From the NCBI RefSeq assembly GCF_001707885.1, contig NZ_MASS01000033.1, positions 1-46,818 of the forward strand: a DNA stretch of 46,818 nucleotides. The letters are read 5' to 3'. A program made the position numbers and the translations under genes. Under the pieces are notes generated by a model. It saw nothing but the letters and a program-made list of their open reading frames with translations. It was not told the origin of the DNA and searched no databases. Below, in pieces: positions 17,686 through 26,293 of the stretch; position 1 is the first letter of the stretch, and each line of letters starts with the position of its first letter. Origin of the DNA: Desulfosporosinus cupriresistens. Lineage in GTDB: Bacteria; Bacillota; Desulfitobacteriia; Desulfitobacteriales; Desulfitobacteriaceae.

Positions 17686-19191
17686 CTATTTATGAAAAGT
17701 TCTCTTCTCTAAAGCATTAATATATGCTTTAGCACTGGCTTCAATTATGTCAGTAGAGAACCCCTTGCCTAACACCAGACGGCCATCTTCATAACGCAAC
17801 TTAACTGTGGCCTCTCCCAAAGCCTCACTGCTTCTAGTTACAGACTTCAGAGTATAATCTTCAAGCGTTGCAACATTCTTTGTTATCCTATCAATAGTAT
17901 TGAAAAGAGCGTTCACAGGACCGTTACCACAAGCAGCATCTGTCATCATTTCCCCTTCTATTTCCAGGGTTACGGTAGCTGTCGCCATCTCAACTCCATT
18001 TGTCGCGATAGACATATCCCGAAGTAGAATACTATCTGCTGTACCCCCGGAATCTCCCATCAATACATAAAGGTCCTGATCAAACACTTCTTTCTTCTGA
18101 TCTGCCAACAGTAAGAATCTTTGATAAACATCCTCAAGCTGAGCACCTTCTATTTGATACCCTAATTCCTCGAGACAATATTTAAGAGCATGTCTCCCCG
18201 ATCTTGCCGAAAGACTAATCGTATTTTGAGGAATACCGATGGTTTCTGGTTGGATGATTTCATAGGTTTCTCTGTCTTTTAGAACCCCATCTTGGTGAAT
18301 GCCTGAAGCATGCATGAAAGCATTGGATCCGACAATCGCCTTATGATCCGGGACTGTCACCCCAGTTATCCGTGAAACAAGTCTGCTTGTGGCAGATATC
18401 TCACGGGTGTTAATTTTACTCTCCACCCCGTAACCATCATGTCGGGTATAAATCGACATAATCACCTCTTCCAGGGAAGTATTACCCGCCCGTTCTCCGA
18501 TACCGTTGATTGTCCCTTCTATCTGACTAGCTCCAGCTTTAATACCCGCTAGGGAATTCGCTGTTGCCATTCCCAAATCATTATGGCAATGCACACTTAC
18601 AATTGCTTTATCAATATGCTTAACATTATTAATAACAAAACTAATTAATTCTCCATATTCCCATGGGTTAGCATAGCCAACAGTATCTGGGATATTAACC
18701 ACTGTAGCTCCAGCATGGATTACCTCCTCGATGACCCTTACCAAGAACGTTGGGTCACTCCGAAAAGCATCTTCAGCGTAAAACTCTACATCACTTACAT
18801 ATTTCTTCGCATACTTAACAGCAGCAATAGCCTGTTCCACGATTTGATCCGGTGTAAGCTTAAATTTCTTGGCCATGTGAATTGGTGAAACGCCTATACC
18901 TGTGTGAATTCTGGGATATTCAGCATTGCGTAAGGCCTCAGCACAAATATCAATATCCTTTACTACCGCTCTTGTCAACCCACAAATGATAACTCCTTTC
19001 ATTTCTTGCGCGATCGTTCGAACCGATTCCATATCCCCTGGTGAAGACGCTGGAAAACCCGCTTCAATGACATCAACGCCGAGCTTCACTAATTGATGGC
19101 CAATTTCTAATTTTTCTTTAACGTTGAGTGTGATCCCCAAGGATTGTTCTCCATCTCTGAGGGTAGTATCAAAAACATATAATCTACGCAT
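17686..19191 (-). CDS. leuA: 2-isopropylmalate synthase
   Basis: A 501-aa enzyme of leucine biosynthesis that condenses acetyl-CoA with 2-oxoisovalerate (EC 2.3.3.13). The HMGL-like TIM barrel starts with FDTTLRDGEQSLG (residues 7-19) and has VSVHCHNDLGMATANSLAG with the metal-binding HxH, NGIGERAGNTSLEE, and HASGIHQDGVLKD. The C-terminal LeuA allosteric domain covers about residues 390-495 (DAACGNGPVNALFNTI). The ATG at 19191 follows AAGGAGGA. It is controlled by a T-box leader with a CTC (Leu) specifier and stands alone, so the other leu genes must lie elsewhere. Confidence 0.95.
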   Translation of the reverse strand: MRRLYVFDTTLRDGEQSLGITLNVKEKLEIGHQLVKLGVDVIEAGFPASSPGDMESVRTIAQEMKGVIICGLTRAVVKDIDICAEALRNAEYPRIHTGIGVSPIHMAKKFKLTPDQIVEQAIAAVKYAKKYVSDVEFYAEDAFRSDPTFLVRVIEEVIHAGATVVNIPDTVGYANPWEYGELISFVINNVKHIDKAIVSVHCHNDLGMATANSLAGIKAGASQIEGTINGIGERAGNTSLEEVIMSIYTRHDGYGVESKINTREISATSRLVSRITGVTVPDHKAIVGSNAFMHASGIHQDGVLKDRETYEIIQPETIGIPQNTISLSARSGRHALKYCLEELGYQIEGAQLEDVYQRFLLLADQKKEVFDQDLYVLMGDSGGTADSILLRDMSIATNGVEMATATVTLEIEGEMMTDAACGNGPVNALFNTIDRITKNVATLEDYTLKSVTRSSEALGEATVKLRYEDGRLVLGKGFSTDIIEASAKAYINALEKRTFHK

Positions 19192-19216
19192 ATAAATTCC
19201 TCCTTAAATATAAATA

Positions 19217-19576
19217 AACCCTTCATCTCTAATTGAGACGAAGGGTTAGTTCGCGGTACCACTCAAGTTGACGGCAGATAGCCGTCTTCTCTGCAGATAC
19301 GGGAGTAGATCGTGGTTCGTAGTTCGTGGTTCGTGGTTCGACCCGAAAAAAATTGCTTAGTTCGAACTACGTGCATCGAACTTCGAACATCGAAGTTCCG
19401 ATATCCCCTTCCTTTTAACGGCGGAAGCTCCGTCCGAGCCTACTTTAATTACAATTTCGGTCGGCTACTCGAGGAAGAGTTCCAATTCTATCCCATTACT
19501 GCCTTTCACCAACCGGCAGTTCTCTGAAACGGGTACTGAACTGTACTATTCCCTCTCATCGTCATTTTAACTGTTT
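19217..19576 (-). promoter_or_regulatory. T-box leader of leuA, Leu specifier
   Basis: The leader has a stem I with AGTA on its 5' side and GGAACTC on its 3' side. CTC (19479-19477) is the likely specifier, aligned with the other two T-boxes of this window by the shared CGAGTAGCC-like motif after it. The T-box core TGGTACCGCG is at 19261-19252. The terminator AACCCTTC.../...GAAGGGTT (19217-19247) competes with the antiterminator. Uncharged tRNA-Leu should allow read-through into leuA. A GTTCG repeat (19311-19395) is embedded between stem I and the antiterminator. Confidence 0.88.
19311..19395. repeat. GTTCG/CATCGAA-rich repeat, copy B, inside the leuA T-box leader
   Basis: Four GTTCGTGG-like units are followed by a spacer and CGAACTAC/CATCGAAC units, forming an imperfect hairpin. 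It shares the 15-mer GTGCATCGAACTTCG and CGTAGTTCGT with 14047-14104. It lies in the linker of the T-box, between stem I and the antiterminator. Confidence 0.65.
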
Positions 19577-19582
19577 TATAAC

Positions 19583-19611
19583 ATTCTGCCATTACTTTTT
19601 ATTATTGTCAA
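19583..19611 (-). promoter_or_regulatory. Promoter of leuA
   Basis: TTGACA (19611-19606), 17 nt, CAGAAT (19588-19583). The transcript would start near 19576, just before stem I of the T-box. Confidence 0.65.
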
Positions 19612-19646
19612 GGATAAATATCAGGTTAATTTTGGTTCTCCTAAAC

Positions 19647-20408
19647 TTAATCCTTTTCGACAGAGAAAACCCCGTCAACTTCATTTAGATCTTCGATGAT
19701 TTTATCTATATTTATTCGCTTAAAAGGAGTTCTTAAAGTGTATTCAAAAGTTGTTTTGTTTTCCTCTTCATTTAATAAAGACATAGAAATATTTTGAGCG
19801 ATTATTTTATGTGATTCAATAATACGGTTGATTTCTTTAACTTTACAAGTTCCATTTACTGTAACTATCTTTAATATCTGCTTACTTCTAAAAAAATAAT
19901 GTTCGACAGAACGCTCCAATGTAACAAAAACTAAAAACGTAGCAAGGAAGGCAGTAAAATAAAATCCGGCTCCTGTGACTAAACCTATCGCTGAAACCAC
20001 CCATAGTGAAGCGGCTGTTGTCAGTCCTTTAACCGAGACTCCATCCCTTAAAATAGTGCCGGCTCCTAAAAAACCGATACCTGAAACAACTTGGGCGGCT
20101 AGTCGAGCAGGATCTTTGTTTACTGTCGAAAAATCCGAGAATCCATACATTGATAAAATCATGATTAAAGCGGCCCCTAAAGAAACTAAAATATGTGTTC
20201 TAAACCCTGCTGGACTATCATGCCGCTCTCTTTGAAAACCTACTATTCCACCGAAAACACAAGCCAGAAATATTCTTAGAGCAATCTCATAATCAGTAAT
20301 TACCACTGTCCCCACATCTTTCTCTGTATTTTCTGCATTTTCTCTATCTTCGATTATCTTCTGTCTTACTTTTTTGCTAAAGTTCTCGTTTTTCCTTCCT
20401 GTAACCAT
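19647..20408 (-). CDS. MgtC/SapB-family membrane protein
   Basis: A protein of up to 253 aa. From about residue 38 it shows the MgtC family core: four to five membrane segments, GGIVGFQRERHDSPAGFRTH, VVSGIGFLGAGTIL and GLTTAASLWVVSAIG. A soluble C-terminal domain of about 80 aa (from residue 175) resembles an ACT-like fold. MgtC proteins are linked to magnesium limitation and acid adaptation, but the transport role is unproven. The charged 34-residue N-terminal extension is unusual and the ATG at 20408 has only a weak ribosome binding site. A GTG at 20306 behind GGGGACA would give a typical MgtC length, so the start is uncertain. Confidence 0.85.
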   Translation of the reverse strand: MVTGRKNENFSKKVRQKIIEDRENAENTEKDVGTVVITDYEIALRIFLACVFGGIVGFQRERHDSPAGFRTHILVSLGAALIMILSMYGFSDFSTVNKDPARLAAQVVSGIGFLGAGTILRDGVSVKGLTTAASLWVVSAIGLVTGAGFYFTAFLATFLVFVTLERSVEHYFFRSKQILKIVTVNGTCKVKEINRIIESHKIIAQNISMSLLNEEENKTTFEYTLRTPFKRINIDKIIEDLNEVDGVFSVEKD

Positions 20409-20533
20409 TACTCAATATCTTTGTAACAATGAAAATAACCTGTGAAACCACTCGTCCTTGTGCTTTAGAGTTAATGACTCTTTTCAACCCTTCATTTGAC
20501 ATTTTCCAACTCACTTAGGGGTACTAAGCAAGA

Positions 20534-20561
20534 GACTTAATATATAAGTATGTATTAAGTC
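20534..20561. promoter_or_regulatory. Perfect inverted repeat upstream of the 178-aa protein gene
   Basis: GACTTAATA (20534-20542) and TATTAAGTC (20553-20561) are exact complements across 10 nt, 75 bp before the next start codon and between two divergent genes. It could be an operator; there is no T-run that would suggest a terminator. Confidence 0.4.
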
Positions 20562-20635
20562 CCTAAAATTTTCCGGCTAAAGATACCCTTCTGCGGAAAT
20601 AATTAAAGGATATGAAATAAAAGGGGGTTAAACGC

Positions 20636-21172
20636 TTGGAAGAGATAAACACTAGCATCGTTGAATTAGTGCCTGAGTATTTAGTGATTGTATCACAGTT
20701 GGAACCCACTTTAAATATCATAAGAATTAAGGTTTATGATCGGGAGCACTTTTTTGTTAACCCAAATCCGTTAGCTAATGACAATCAGCTAGGCCAATAT
20801 TCTATCTGTCCTAGCTGCTATAATCAAACAGTTTCCGAAATCCGTGATATGTACGCAGGATGGTCCAAAATTGATAGAACTCAACCCACGAAGCTCATCG
20901 GAATTCATAATCAAGATCCTAAAAACCTTTATATTCAGTTTTCACTCGGTGAGCGTTGTTTTATCTACGAACGCAGTTTACAGTCACATAGAGAAGTAAT
21001 ATATGAAGAATTATTCGGTAAAAAGCATAACTGTCGGCAGCGGGCTTTGAGTGGTGATGATGAACAGTATCTTGTCTCTAAACTCAGATTTTTGCCTAAG
21101 ACCAAAAAGGCGATTAGCTTTTACCCCTTTAAAGCCACTGGCCATACCTACATTAGGAAGCGTCTCTCTTAA
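20636..21172 (+). CDS. Soluble protein of unknown function with a CPSC motif (178 aa)
   Basis: It starts with TTG behind AAAAGGGGG. No signal peptide or membrane helix is visible. The N-terminal third reads as beta strands (YLVIVSQLEPTLNIIRIKVY); a CPSC pair at about residue 61 and a lone HNC near residue 138 could bind a metal. The C-terminus is strongly basic (LPKTKKAISFYPFKATGHTY, then IRKRLS). I do not recognise the family. It is divergent from the MgtC gene and monocistronic, with an inverted repeat upstream. Confidence 0.65.
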   Translation: MEEINTSIVELVPEYLVIVSQLEPTLNIIRIKVYDREHFFVNPNPLANDNQLGQYSICPSCYNQTVSEIRDMYAGWSKIDRTQPTKLIGIHNQDPKNLYIQFSLGERCFIYERSLQSHREVIYEELFGKKHNCRQRALSGDDEQYLVSKLRFLPKTKKAISFYPFKATGHTYIRKRLS

Positions 21173-21360
21173 CCTTTACTGTTAATCCATAATAAACATG
21201 CGTCTGCACAATAAATTAATTCCACAAATCACGTTACCAATAACAACTAAACAACGGGTCCTATCAATTGTGATGTACATAAAAAGGGGCCCTTATACTA
21301 ATGTGCCTAAGTATACGTTCATTCTACAAGTCTCAACGTTATTATAGGAGGTTATTCTAA

Positions 21361-22458
21361 GTGCAGGGTAGTCCAATTCTAGAAATCGACCTCGCCAAAA
21401 TAAAATTTAACACCTCTCAAGTGGTCGAACGATGCCACCGAAAAGGGATAGAAGTCATTGGAGTAACTAAAGGATTTAGCGCGATCCACCAGATCGTCTC
21501 GGCTATGGTGGCAGGAGGAATTGACGGCCTAGCTGATTCTCGGATGGAAAACATTATTGAACTCAGGGAGAAAGGATTTACTCAACCGATTACTCTGCTG
21601 AGAATTCCACGCCTAAGCAACGTCATGAAGGTTGTTCAGTATACCGATACTAGTATAAATTCAGAAATAAGTGTCATTAAAGCATTAGCTCAAGCAGCTA
21701 AACAATTTAAAAAAATTCACCAAGTTATATTAATGGTCGATGTTGGCGACCTGCGTGAAGGGGTGCTGCAGGAAAATGTACTTGACATGGCCAAGCAGTT
21801 TACTAGTTTTAAAGAAATTAAACTCATAGGGCTTGGAACAAATATGGGGTGCTTTGGAGGAATACTTCCTAGTTCCCATAATCTTGGGGTCTTGGTTGAA
21901 TTGGGACATGCTGTGGAAAACGAATTAAACCTGAAACTGGAGATAATTTCTGGCGGTGGGACTTCAACATTATTGTTAATTGATAATGAACAGGTTCCTG
22001 CTGGAGTAAATCAGTTGAGGATTGGCGAGGGTATCTTATTGGGTACTGATACGACCAATAGTCGAAAAATCCCTTGGCTTCATCATGACGCATTCCAGCT
22101 GCAGGCTGAAGTTATCGAAGTTAAATCCAAGCCATCCGTGCCAACAGGGACGATCGGTCGAGATGCCTTTGGTAATATCCCGGAATTCATAGATCTTGGA
22201 GTTCGAAAAAGAGCCATTGTATCTATGGGAAAACAAGATGTCAACATTAAAGGAATTCAGCCTGTGGACAAACGTTTAACGATAATGGGGGCTAGTAGTG
22301 ACCATCTAATCCTTGATATTGAAGACTCAGAATACGAGATTAAAGTTGGGGATGTCATTGCATTTTCTTTAGCCTATTCCGGATTGCTCTCAGTCAGTGA
22401 CTCACGGTACGTGCGGAAACTATTCAAGGGAGGTTCAGGTTCAAGCGATACAACCTAA
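21361..22458 (+). CDS. PLP-dependent alanine/ornithine-type racemase
   Basis: A 365-aa protein with an alanine racemase N-terminal TIM-barrel domain. LEIDLAKIKFNTSQVVE is the typical first strand, and VIGVTKGFSA carries the likely PLP lysine. GLADSRMENI, DVGDLREGV, LGTNMGCFG and GGGTSTLL are further barrel motifs, ending in LRIGEGILLG. The sequence resembles the ornithine/amino-acid racemase branch rather than cell-wall Alr, since the C-terminal domain is short. The GTG start at 21361 follows TAGGAGG. The next genes on the strand are an aminotransferase and a MocR-like regulator, both PLP proteins, which suggests a shared amino-acid pathway (inference). Confidence 0.85.
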   Translation: MQGSPILEIDLAKIKFNTSQVVERCHRKGIEVIGVTKGFSAIHQIVSAMVAGGIDGLADSRMENIIELREKGFTQPITLLRIPRLSNVMKVVQYTDTSINSEISVIKALAQAAKQFKKIHQVILMVDVGDLREGVLQENVLDMAKQFTSFKEIKLIGLGTNMGCFGGILPSSHNLGVLVELGHAVENELNLKLEIISGGGTSTLLLIDNEQVPAGVNQLRIGEGILLGTDTTNSRKIPWLHHDAFQLQAEVIEVKSKPSVPTGTIGRDAFGNIPEFIDLGVRKRAIVSMGKQDVNIKGIQPVDKRLTIMGASSDHLILDIEDSEYEIKVGDVIAFSLAYSGLLSVSDSRYVRKLFKGGSGSSDTT

Positions 22459-22632
22459 ATTTATTTCAACCCCTCTCATAAGAGGAAGTCTTTCAAACAG
22501 CCTTTTTCAAGAATGCCTCCTACCAATCCTGTTAGGCAGATCTTAAACTACACTCCTGGCTTACGCTAAAAAGAAAGGCCTTAATATTGGCAATCTCAAA
22601 TTGGACCCTTTATATAATCATCCAATTGGATG

Positions 22633-22661
22633 TTGTAAGCAGGTGACCTCCCCCGTATAAT
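22633..22661 (+). promoter_or_regulatory. Promoter of the aminotransferase gene
   Basis: TTGTAA (22633-22638), 17 nt, TATAAT (22656-22661), 33 bp before the ATG. Just upstream, ATTGGA and TCCAATTGGA repeats (22600-22630) form inverted and direct arrangements that could be binding sites for the MocR-type regulator encoded downstream. Confidence 0.65.
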
Positions 22662-22693
22662 GAGCCTAAATTATTCCAGAGGGGGAACAAACT

Positions 22694-23872
22694 ATGGCAC
22701 ATAGTTATGCAGAACGCGTCAATTACATGGCTAATTCGGCAATTCGCGAGATCCTAAAAGTGACTGAACAACCAAATATCATCTCTTTCGCCGGCGGGCT
22801 TCCAGCTCCAGAATTATTTCCACTTTCCGATATCAGAGAATCTTATGATCGAGTTCTTGGAGCAGGCGACCCTTCTGTCCTCCAATACGGTACCACTGAG
22901 GGATATTTACCCTTGCGCGAGGAGATATCTGCTCAAATGAGAGCTAAAGGAATCCAAGCTGAAGCGGGCAATATCTTTCTCACCAACGGTTCTCAGCAAG
23001 GATTGGATCTGATTGCTAAACTATTCCTAAACCCCGGAGATGAAGTGCTTCTCCAAAATCCCAGCTATCTTGGCGCCATCCAAACTTTCCGGAGTTACCA
23101 GGCCAATTTCAGGTTAGTTCCAACAGTTCAAGGAGGAATCGACCTGCCTGCCCTCGAATTATCTGTTAAAGAACATCGACCTAAAATTATTTACCTCACT
23201 CCTACTTACCAGAACCCCACTGGTACCACTCTTACTATTGAAGAACGGAAGGCCATTGCTCGTATAGCGAGTCAGTACGGGGTCCCGGTAATAGAAGATG
23301 ATCCCTACGGCGAACTCCGCTATGATGGGCCGATTATTGCCCCAATCAAGTCCCTCGCCGCTGAGGACGCAGTGATTTACCTGGGCACTTTTTCTAAGAC
23401 CCTGGCCCCTGGCTTTCGACTTGGTTGGATCGTCGCCGACCAAGAACTAATAACTAAACTGACTGTCGCCAAACAAGGAACCGATTTGCATACCAGCACT
23501 CTCATACAGCGAGCCACTCACTATTATTTAACTCATTTTAACGCGGCCGAACACGTCGAAACGATTCGCCAGACCTATAAAAGACGACGAGACCTGATGC
23601 TGGACGAACTCAAAGCAAACTTCTCAACTCAGGTCAAATGGACCGAGCCGACTGGAGGCATGTTTATATGGCTGACCCTGCCAGATAATTATGATACTGA
23701 TAAGCTTTTAACTCGTGCAGTAACAGGCAATGTAGCCTATGTGCCTGGTAGCCATTTTTTTGCCTGCGCAGGGAGTCACAGCAGCATGAGATTGAACTTT
23801 TCTAACCCTTCACCGTTACAAATTAAACAGGGTATTAAAACTCTCGCCGAAATTCTAGCTGTTAGCCATTAG
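22694..23872 (+). CDS. PLP-dependent class I/II aminotransferase (2-aminoadipate/LysN-like)
   Basis: A 392-aa fold-type I aminotransferase. IISFAGGLPAPELFP (residues 29-43), LQYGTTEGYLPLRE, TNGSQQGLDL, TYQNPTGTTL, EDDPYGELRY and GTFSKTLAPGFRLGW (PLP lysine Lys235) match the broad-specificity LysN/Aro8 group acting on 2-aminoadipate, branched or aromatic amino acids. The ATG follows AGAGGGGG. It has about the length of the aminotransferase domain of the MocR protein that follows, and the two probably arose from one another. Substrate is not determined by sequence alone. Confidence 0.88.
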   Translation: MAHSYAERVNYMANSAIREILKVTEQPNIISFAGGLPAPELFPLSDIRESYDRVLGAGDPSVLQYGTTEGYLPLREEISAQMRAKGIQAEAGNIFLTNGSQQGLDLIAKLFLNPGDEVLLQNPSYLGAIQTFRSYQANFRLVPTVQGGIDLPALELSVKEHRPKIIYLTPTYQNPTGTTLTIEERKAIARIASQYGVPVIEDDPYGELRYDGPIIAPIKSLAAEDAVIYLGTFSKTLAPGFRLGWIVADQELITKLTVAKQGTDLHTSTLIQRATHYYLTHFNAAEHVETIRQTYKRRRDLMLDELKANFSTQVKWTEPTGGMFIWLTLPDNYDTDKLLTRAVTGNVAYVPGSHFFACAGSHSSMRLNFSNPSPLQIKQGIKTLAEILAVSH

Positions 23873-23976
23873 CTATTAGTCGCAACAAAGCGAGTAACTC
23901 ATTCATTTTATAAGACCCAATCTTTTGACAAAATTGCATCATCATCCATACTAGTATTTTGAGGGGAAAAACCACC

Positions 23977-25533
23977 ATGCAACTGCATTTAGATCGCTCC
24001 ATCAAGACACCCCTATACTTGCAGATTAGGAGCCAAATTCGGCAACTCATCCTAGCCAACGAACTCCCTCCAGGTTTTCGTCTTCCCCCCGAAAGAACGC
24101 TCGCCGCGTCTTTAGGGGTAAATCGGACTACAGTTGTCAATGCCTACCATGAACTAGTGGCCGATGGGTTGATCCAACCCCACGTGGGCAAAGGAACCGT
24201 CGTCGTTAATGCCCCTCTGTCCACGGAACATTTTTCTCTTGACCATTTCACTAGCTGTGATTCCGGGGTACGGCCTTCATCAATCCAGCCTATATCCTGG
24301 CAGAACTTTTACACTAAGCAGTCTGAGCGCATGTATAACCCAGTCTTGGCCTCTATTCTGGATGAGATTGGCGAAGAAGACCAAATCTCTTTCGCTTTGG
24401 GATCACCAGCTGGCGAATACTATCCTCTTGAAGAATTCCGGCAAATTAGTAACGAAGTGATGCGTTCTGGCAACTGGCAAGCCTTCGAGTACGGGCCCAC
24501 GATTGGCCATTATCCTCTCCGAAAATACTTGAAAGAATGGCTAAGCCATCGTAGCATCCATACTCAGACCCAAAACATCATGATTTTATCGGGTTCTCAA
24601 CAGGGACTCGATCTACTTGCTAAAGTTCTTATAGAACCCGGAGACTATATCGTGATGGAGGAACCATCCTTCCTGGGGGCTATTGGGGTTTTCAAAGCGG
24701 CTGGTGCTCACATTCTTACGGTACCATTAGATCAGGAGGGCCTAAGGACCGACTTGTTAGAACAGATCCTTTCACGCCATCGCCCCAAATTTATCTACAC
24801 CTTACCAACGTTCCAAAATCCATCCGGCACCAAAATGAGTCTGTCTCGCCGTCAGGAACTCCTCAAATTAGCCTATCAATATCACGTACCAATCCTGGAA
24901 GATGACCCTTATAGTGAACTCTATTACGAAGGGATGCCATCCCCTTCTCTCAAGTCCATGGATAAACATGGCCATGTTATCTATCTCGGAACGTTCTCGA
25001 AAATGCTTCTTCCGGGACTTCGCCTAGGCTGGTGTGTGGCACCTTCCGCAGTACTTGAACAACTTGCCCTAGCCAAACAGCACGTAGACCTGCATACCAG
25101 CACTACCGTTCAATGGATGATGACTGACTTCTGCCGCCAGGGACTGTTAGACAAACACCTTCATATAGTAAGAAACCGGTATCAGCAACAACTCAACACA
25201 ATGGTAACTGCCTTAACGGAATTTGCCCCACCGGGCTTGTCTTGGACTGTGCCGGAGGGGGGTTTTTACTTGTGGTGTGAACTGCCACCCAGCATAAAGG
25301 CCTCGACACTCCTTACTAAAGCTGCTGAGAAGAAAGTAACTTTCATTCCTGGGAATGCCTTTTATATCAATTCCGGAGGAAAAAACCGAATCAGACTCTG
25401 TTTCAGTCGTCATTCAGAAACAACGATTCGAGAAGGGATACGTCGCCTCTGCACAGCTGTTTTAGAAATATTAAATCAGCCTCATCCTGCGAGTGCTAAT
25501 AAACGACTTAGATATAGCGAACCATTAGTGTGA
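23977..25533 (+). CDS. MocR-type regulator (GntR wHTH + aminotransferase domain)
   Basis: A 518-aa protein. Residues 1-78 form a GntR winged helix (TPLYLQIRSQIRQLI, LPPERTLAASLGVNRTTVVN, GKGTVVVN); the rest is an aminotransferase-like PLP domain (ALGSPAGEYYP, SGSQQGLDLLAK, FQNPSGTKMS, EDDPYSELYY, YLGTFSKMLLPGLRLGW with the PLP lysine). MocR proteins are transcription factors that use the PLP domain to sense amino acids or PLP, as GabR and PdxR do. It likely regulates the aminotransferase gene just upstream. The ATG at 23977 (GAGGGG before it) is preferred over a TTG at 23959. Its stop codon lies inside a long terminator hairpin. Confidence 0.9.
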   Translation: MQLHLDRSIKTPLYLQIRSQIRQLILANELPPGFRLPPERTLAASLGVNRTTVVNAYHELVADGLIQPHVGKGTVVVNAPLSTEHFSLDHFTSCDSGVRPSSIQPISWQNFYTKQSERMYNPVLASILDEIGEEDQISFALGSPAGEYYPLEEFRQISNEVMRSGNWQAFEYGPTIGHYPLRKYLKEWLSHRSIHTQTQNIMILSGSQQGLDLLAKVLIEPGDYIVMEEPSFLGAIGVFKAAGAHILTVPLDQEGLRTDLLEQILSRHRPKFIYTLPTFQNPSGTKMSLSRRQELLKLAYQYHVPILEDDPYSELYYEGMPSPSLKSMDKHGHVIYLGTFSKMLLPGLRLGWCVAPSAVLEQLALAKQHVDLHTSTTVQWMMTDFCRQGLLDKHLHIVRNRYQQQLNTMVTALTEFAPPGLSWTVPEGGFYLWCELPPSIKASTLLTKAAEKKVTFIPGNAFYINSGGKNRIRLCFSRHSETTIREGIRRLCTAVLEILNQPHPASANKRLRYSEPLV

Positions 25534-25589
25534 AAAGAGAGAGAAAGGGTTTGCCTTTTGAGGTAAACCCTTTCTCTCTCTTTTCACAC
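25528..25589. terminator. Bidirectional terminator shared by convergent genes
   Basis: A stem of about 29 bp, nearly perfect (arms GTGTGAAAAGAGAGAGAAAG... and its complement), with a 4-nt loop. It contains the stop codon of the MocR gene on one side and touches that of the response regulator on the other. The purine/pyrimidine-biased arms supply T-tracts in both directions. Confidence 0.9.
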
Positions 25590-26275
25590 TATGAATTAAA
25601 TCTGTATCCCGTTCCCCATAATGTTTCGATGTATTCAGGGTTAGACGGATCTTTTTCAATCTTTTTTCTTATCTTTTGGACATGAACAGGCACAGTTGCC
25701 GTATCGCCAAGGAACTCATTTCCCCAGATCGTCTCGAAGAGATGTTCTTTGCTAAAAACGATGTTCGGATTGGTCGCAAAAAAAACTAGCAATCCATATT
25801 CTGTGGTCGTCAATTGAACTTCTTTGCCATTAACAAAGACTTTATGAGAGGCGGTATTTATTTCTAATCCTCTATGGTTTATTACTTCAGAAGCTGCAAC
25901 TTTCCCCTTGAGCCGTTCATATCTCATAATATGAGATTTTACTCTTGCTACCAACTCCGCAGGGCTAAAAGGCTTAGTTAAGTAATCATCGGCTCCTAAA
26001 CCTAGTCCCCTAATTTTATCAATATCTTCATTTTTAGCCGATACAATAATTACTGGAATCTCAAATTTAGCGCGAATTTCCTTCGTGATGGAATAACCAT
26101 CTTTACCAGGCAACATCAAATCTACAATAATAACATTATACAAACCGGATAGCGCCTTCTTCAAACCCTGTACTCCATCTTGAACTATTTCCGCTTCATA
26201 TCCATTTAACTGGAGATAATCACGTTCTAATTCAGCAATATTTTGATCATCTTCAATAATTAAAATTCGTATCAT
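25589..26275 (-). CDS. OmpR-family response regulator
   Basis: A 228-aa response regulator. The receiver domain has Asp9/Asp10, the phosphoacceptor Asp52 in VDLMLPGKDG, the conserved Ser/Thr region VIIVSAK and Lys in YLTKPFSP. The C-terminal winged helix (about 130-228) ends with VPVHVQKIRKKIE and WGTGYRF. It starts 18 nt after the stop of the histidine kinase gene, so the pair forms an operon with the kinase first. Likely targets are the operon itself and the neighbouring His-rich protein gene (inference). Confidence 0.93.
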   Translation of the reverse strand: MIRILIIEDDQNIAELERDYLQLNGYEAEIVQDGVQGLKKALSGLYNVIIVDLMLPGKDGYSITKEIRAKFEIPVIIVSAKNEDIDKIRGLGLGADDYLTKPFSPAELVARVKSHIMRYERLKGKVAASEVINHRGLEINTASHKVFVNGKEVQLTTTEYGLLVFFATNPNIVFSKEHLFETIWGNEFLGDTATVPVHVQKIRKKIEKDPSNPEYIETLWGTGYRFNS

Positions 26276-26293
26276 GCCTAGCCTCTTTCCTAA

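Noticed and set aside
19312..19527. 71-codon plus-strand open frame
   Set aside because: It runs through the GTTCG repeat and stem I of the leuA T-box on the opposite strand.
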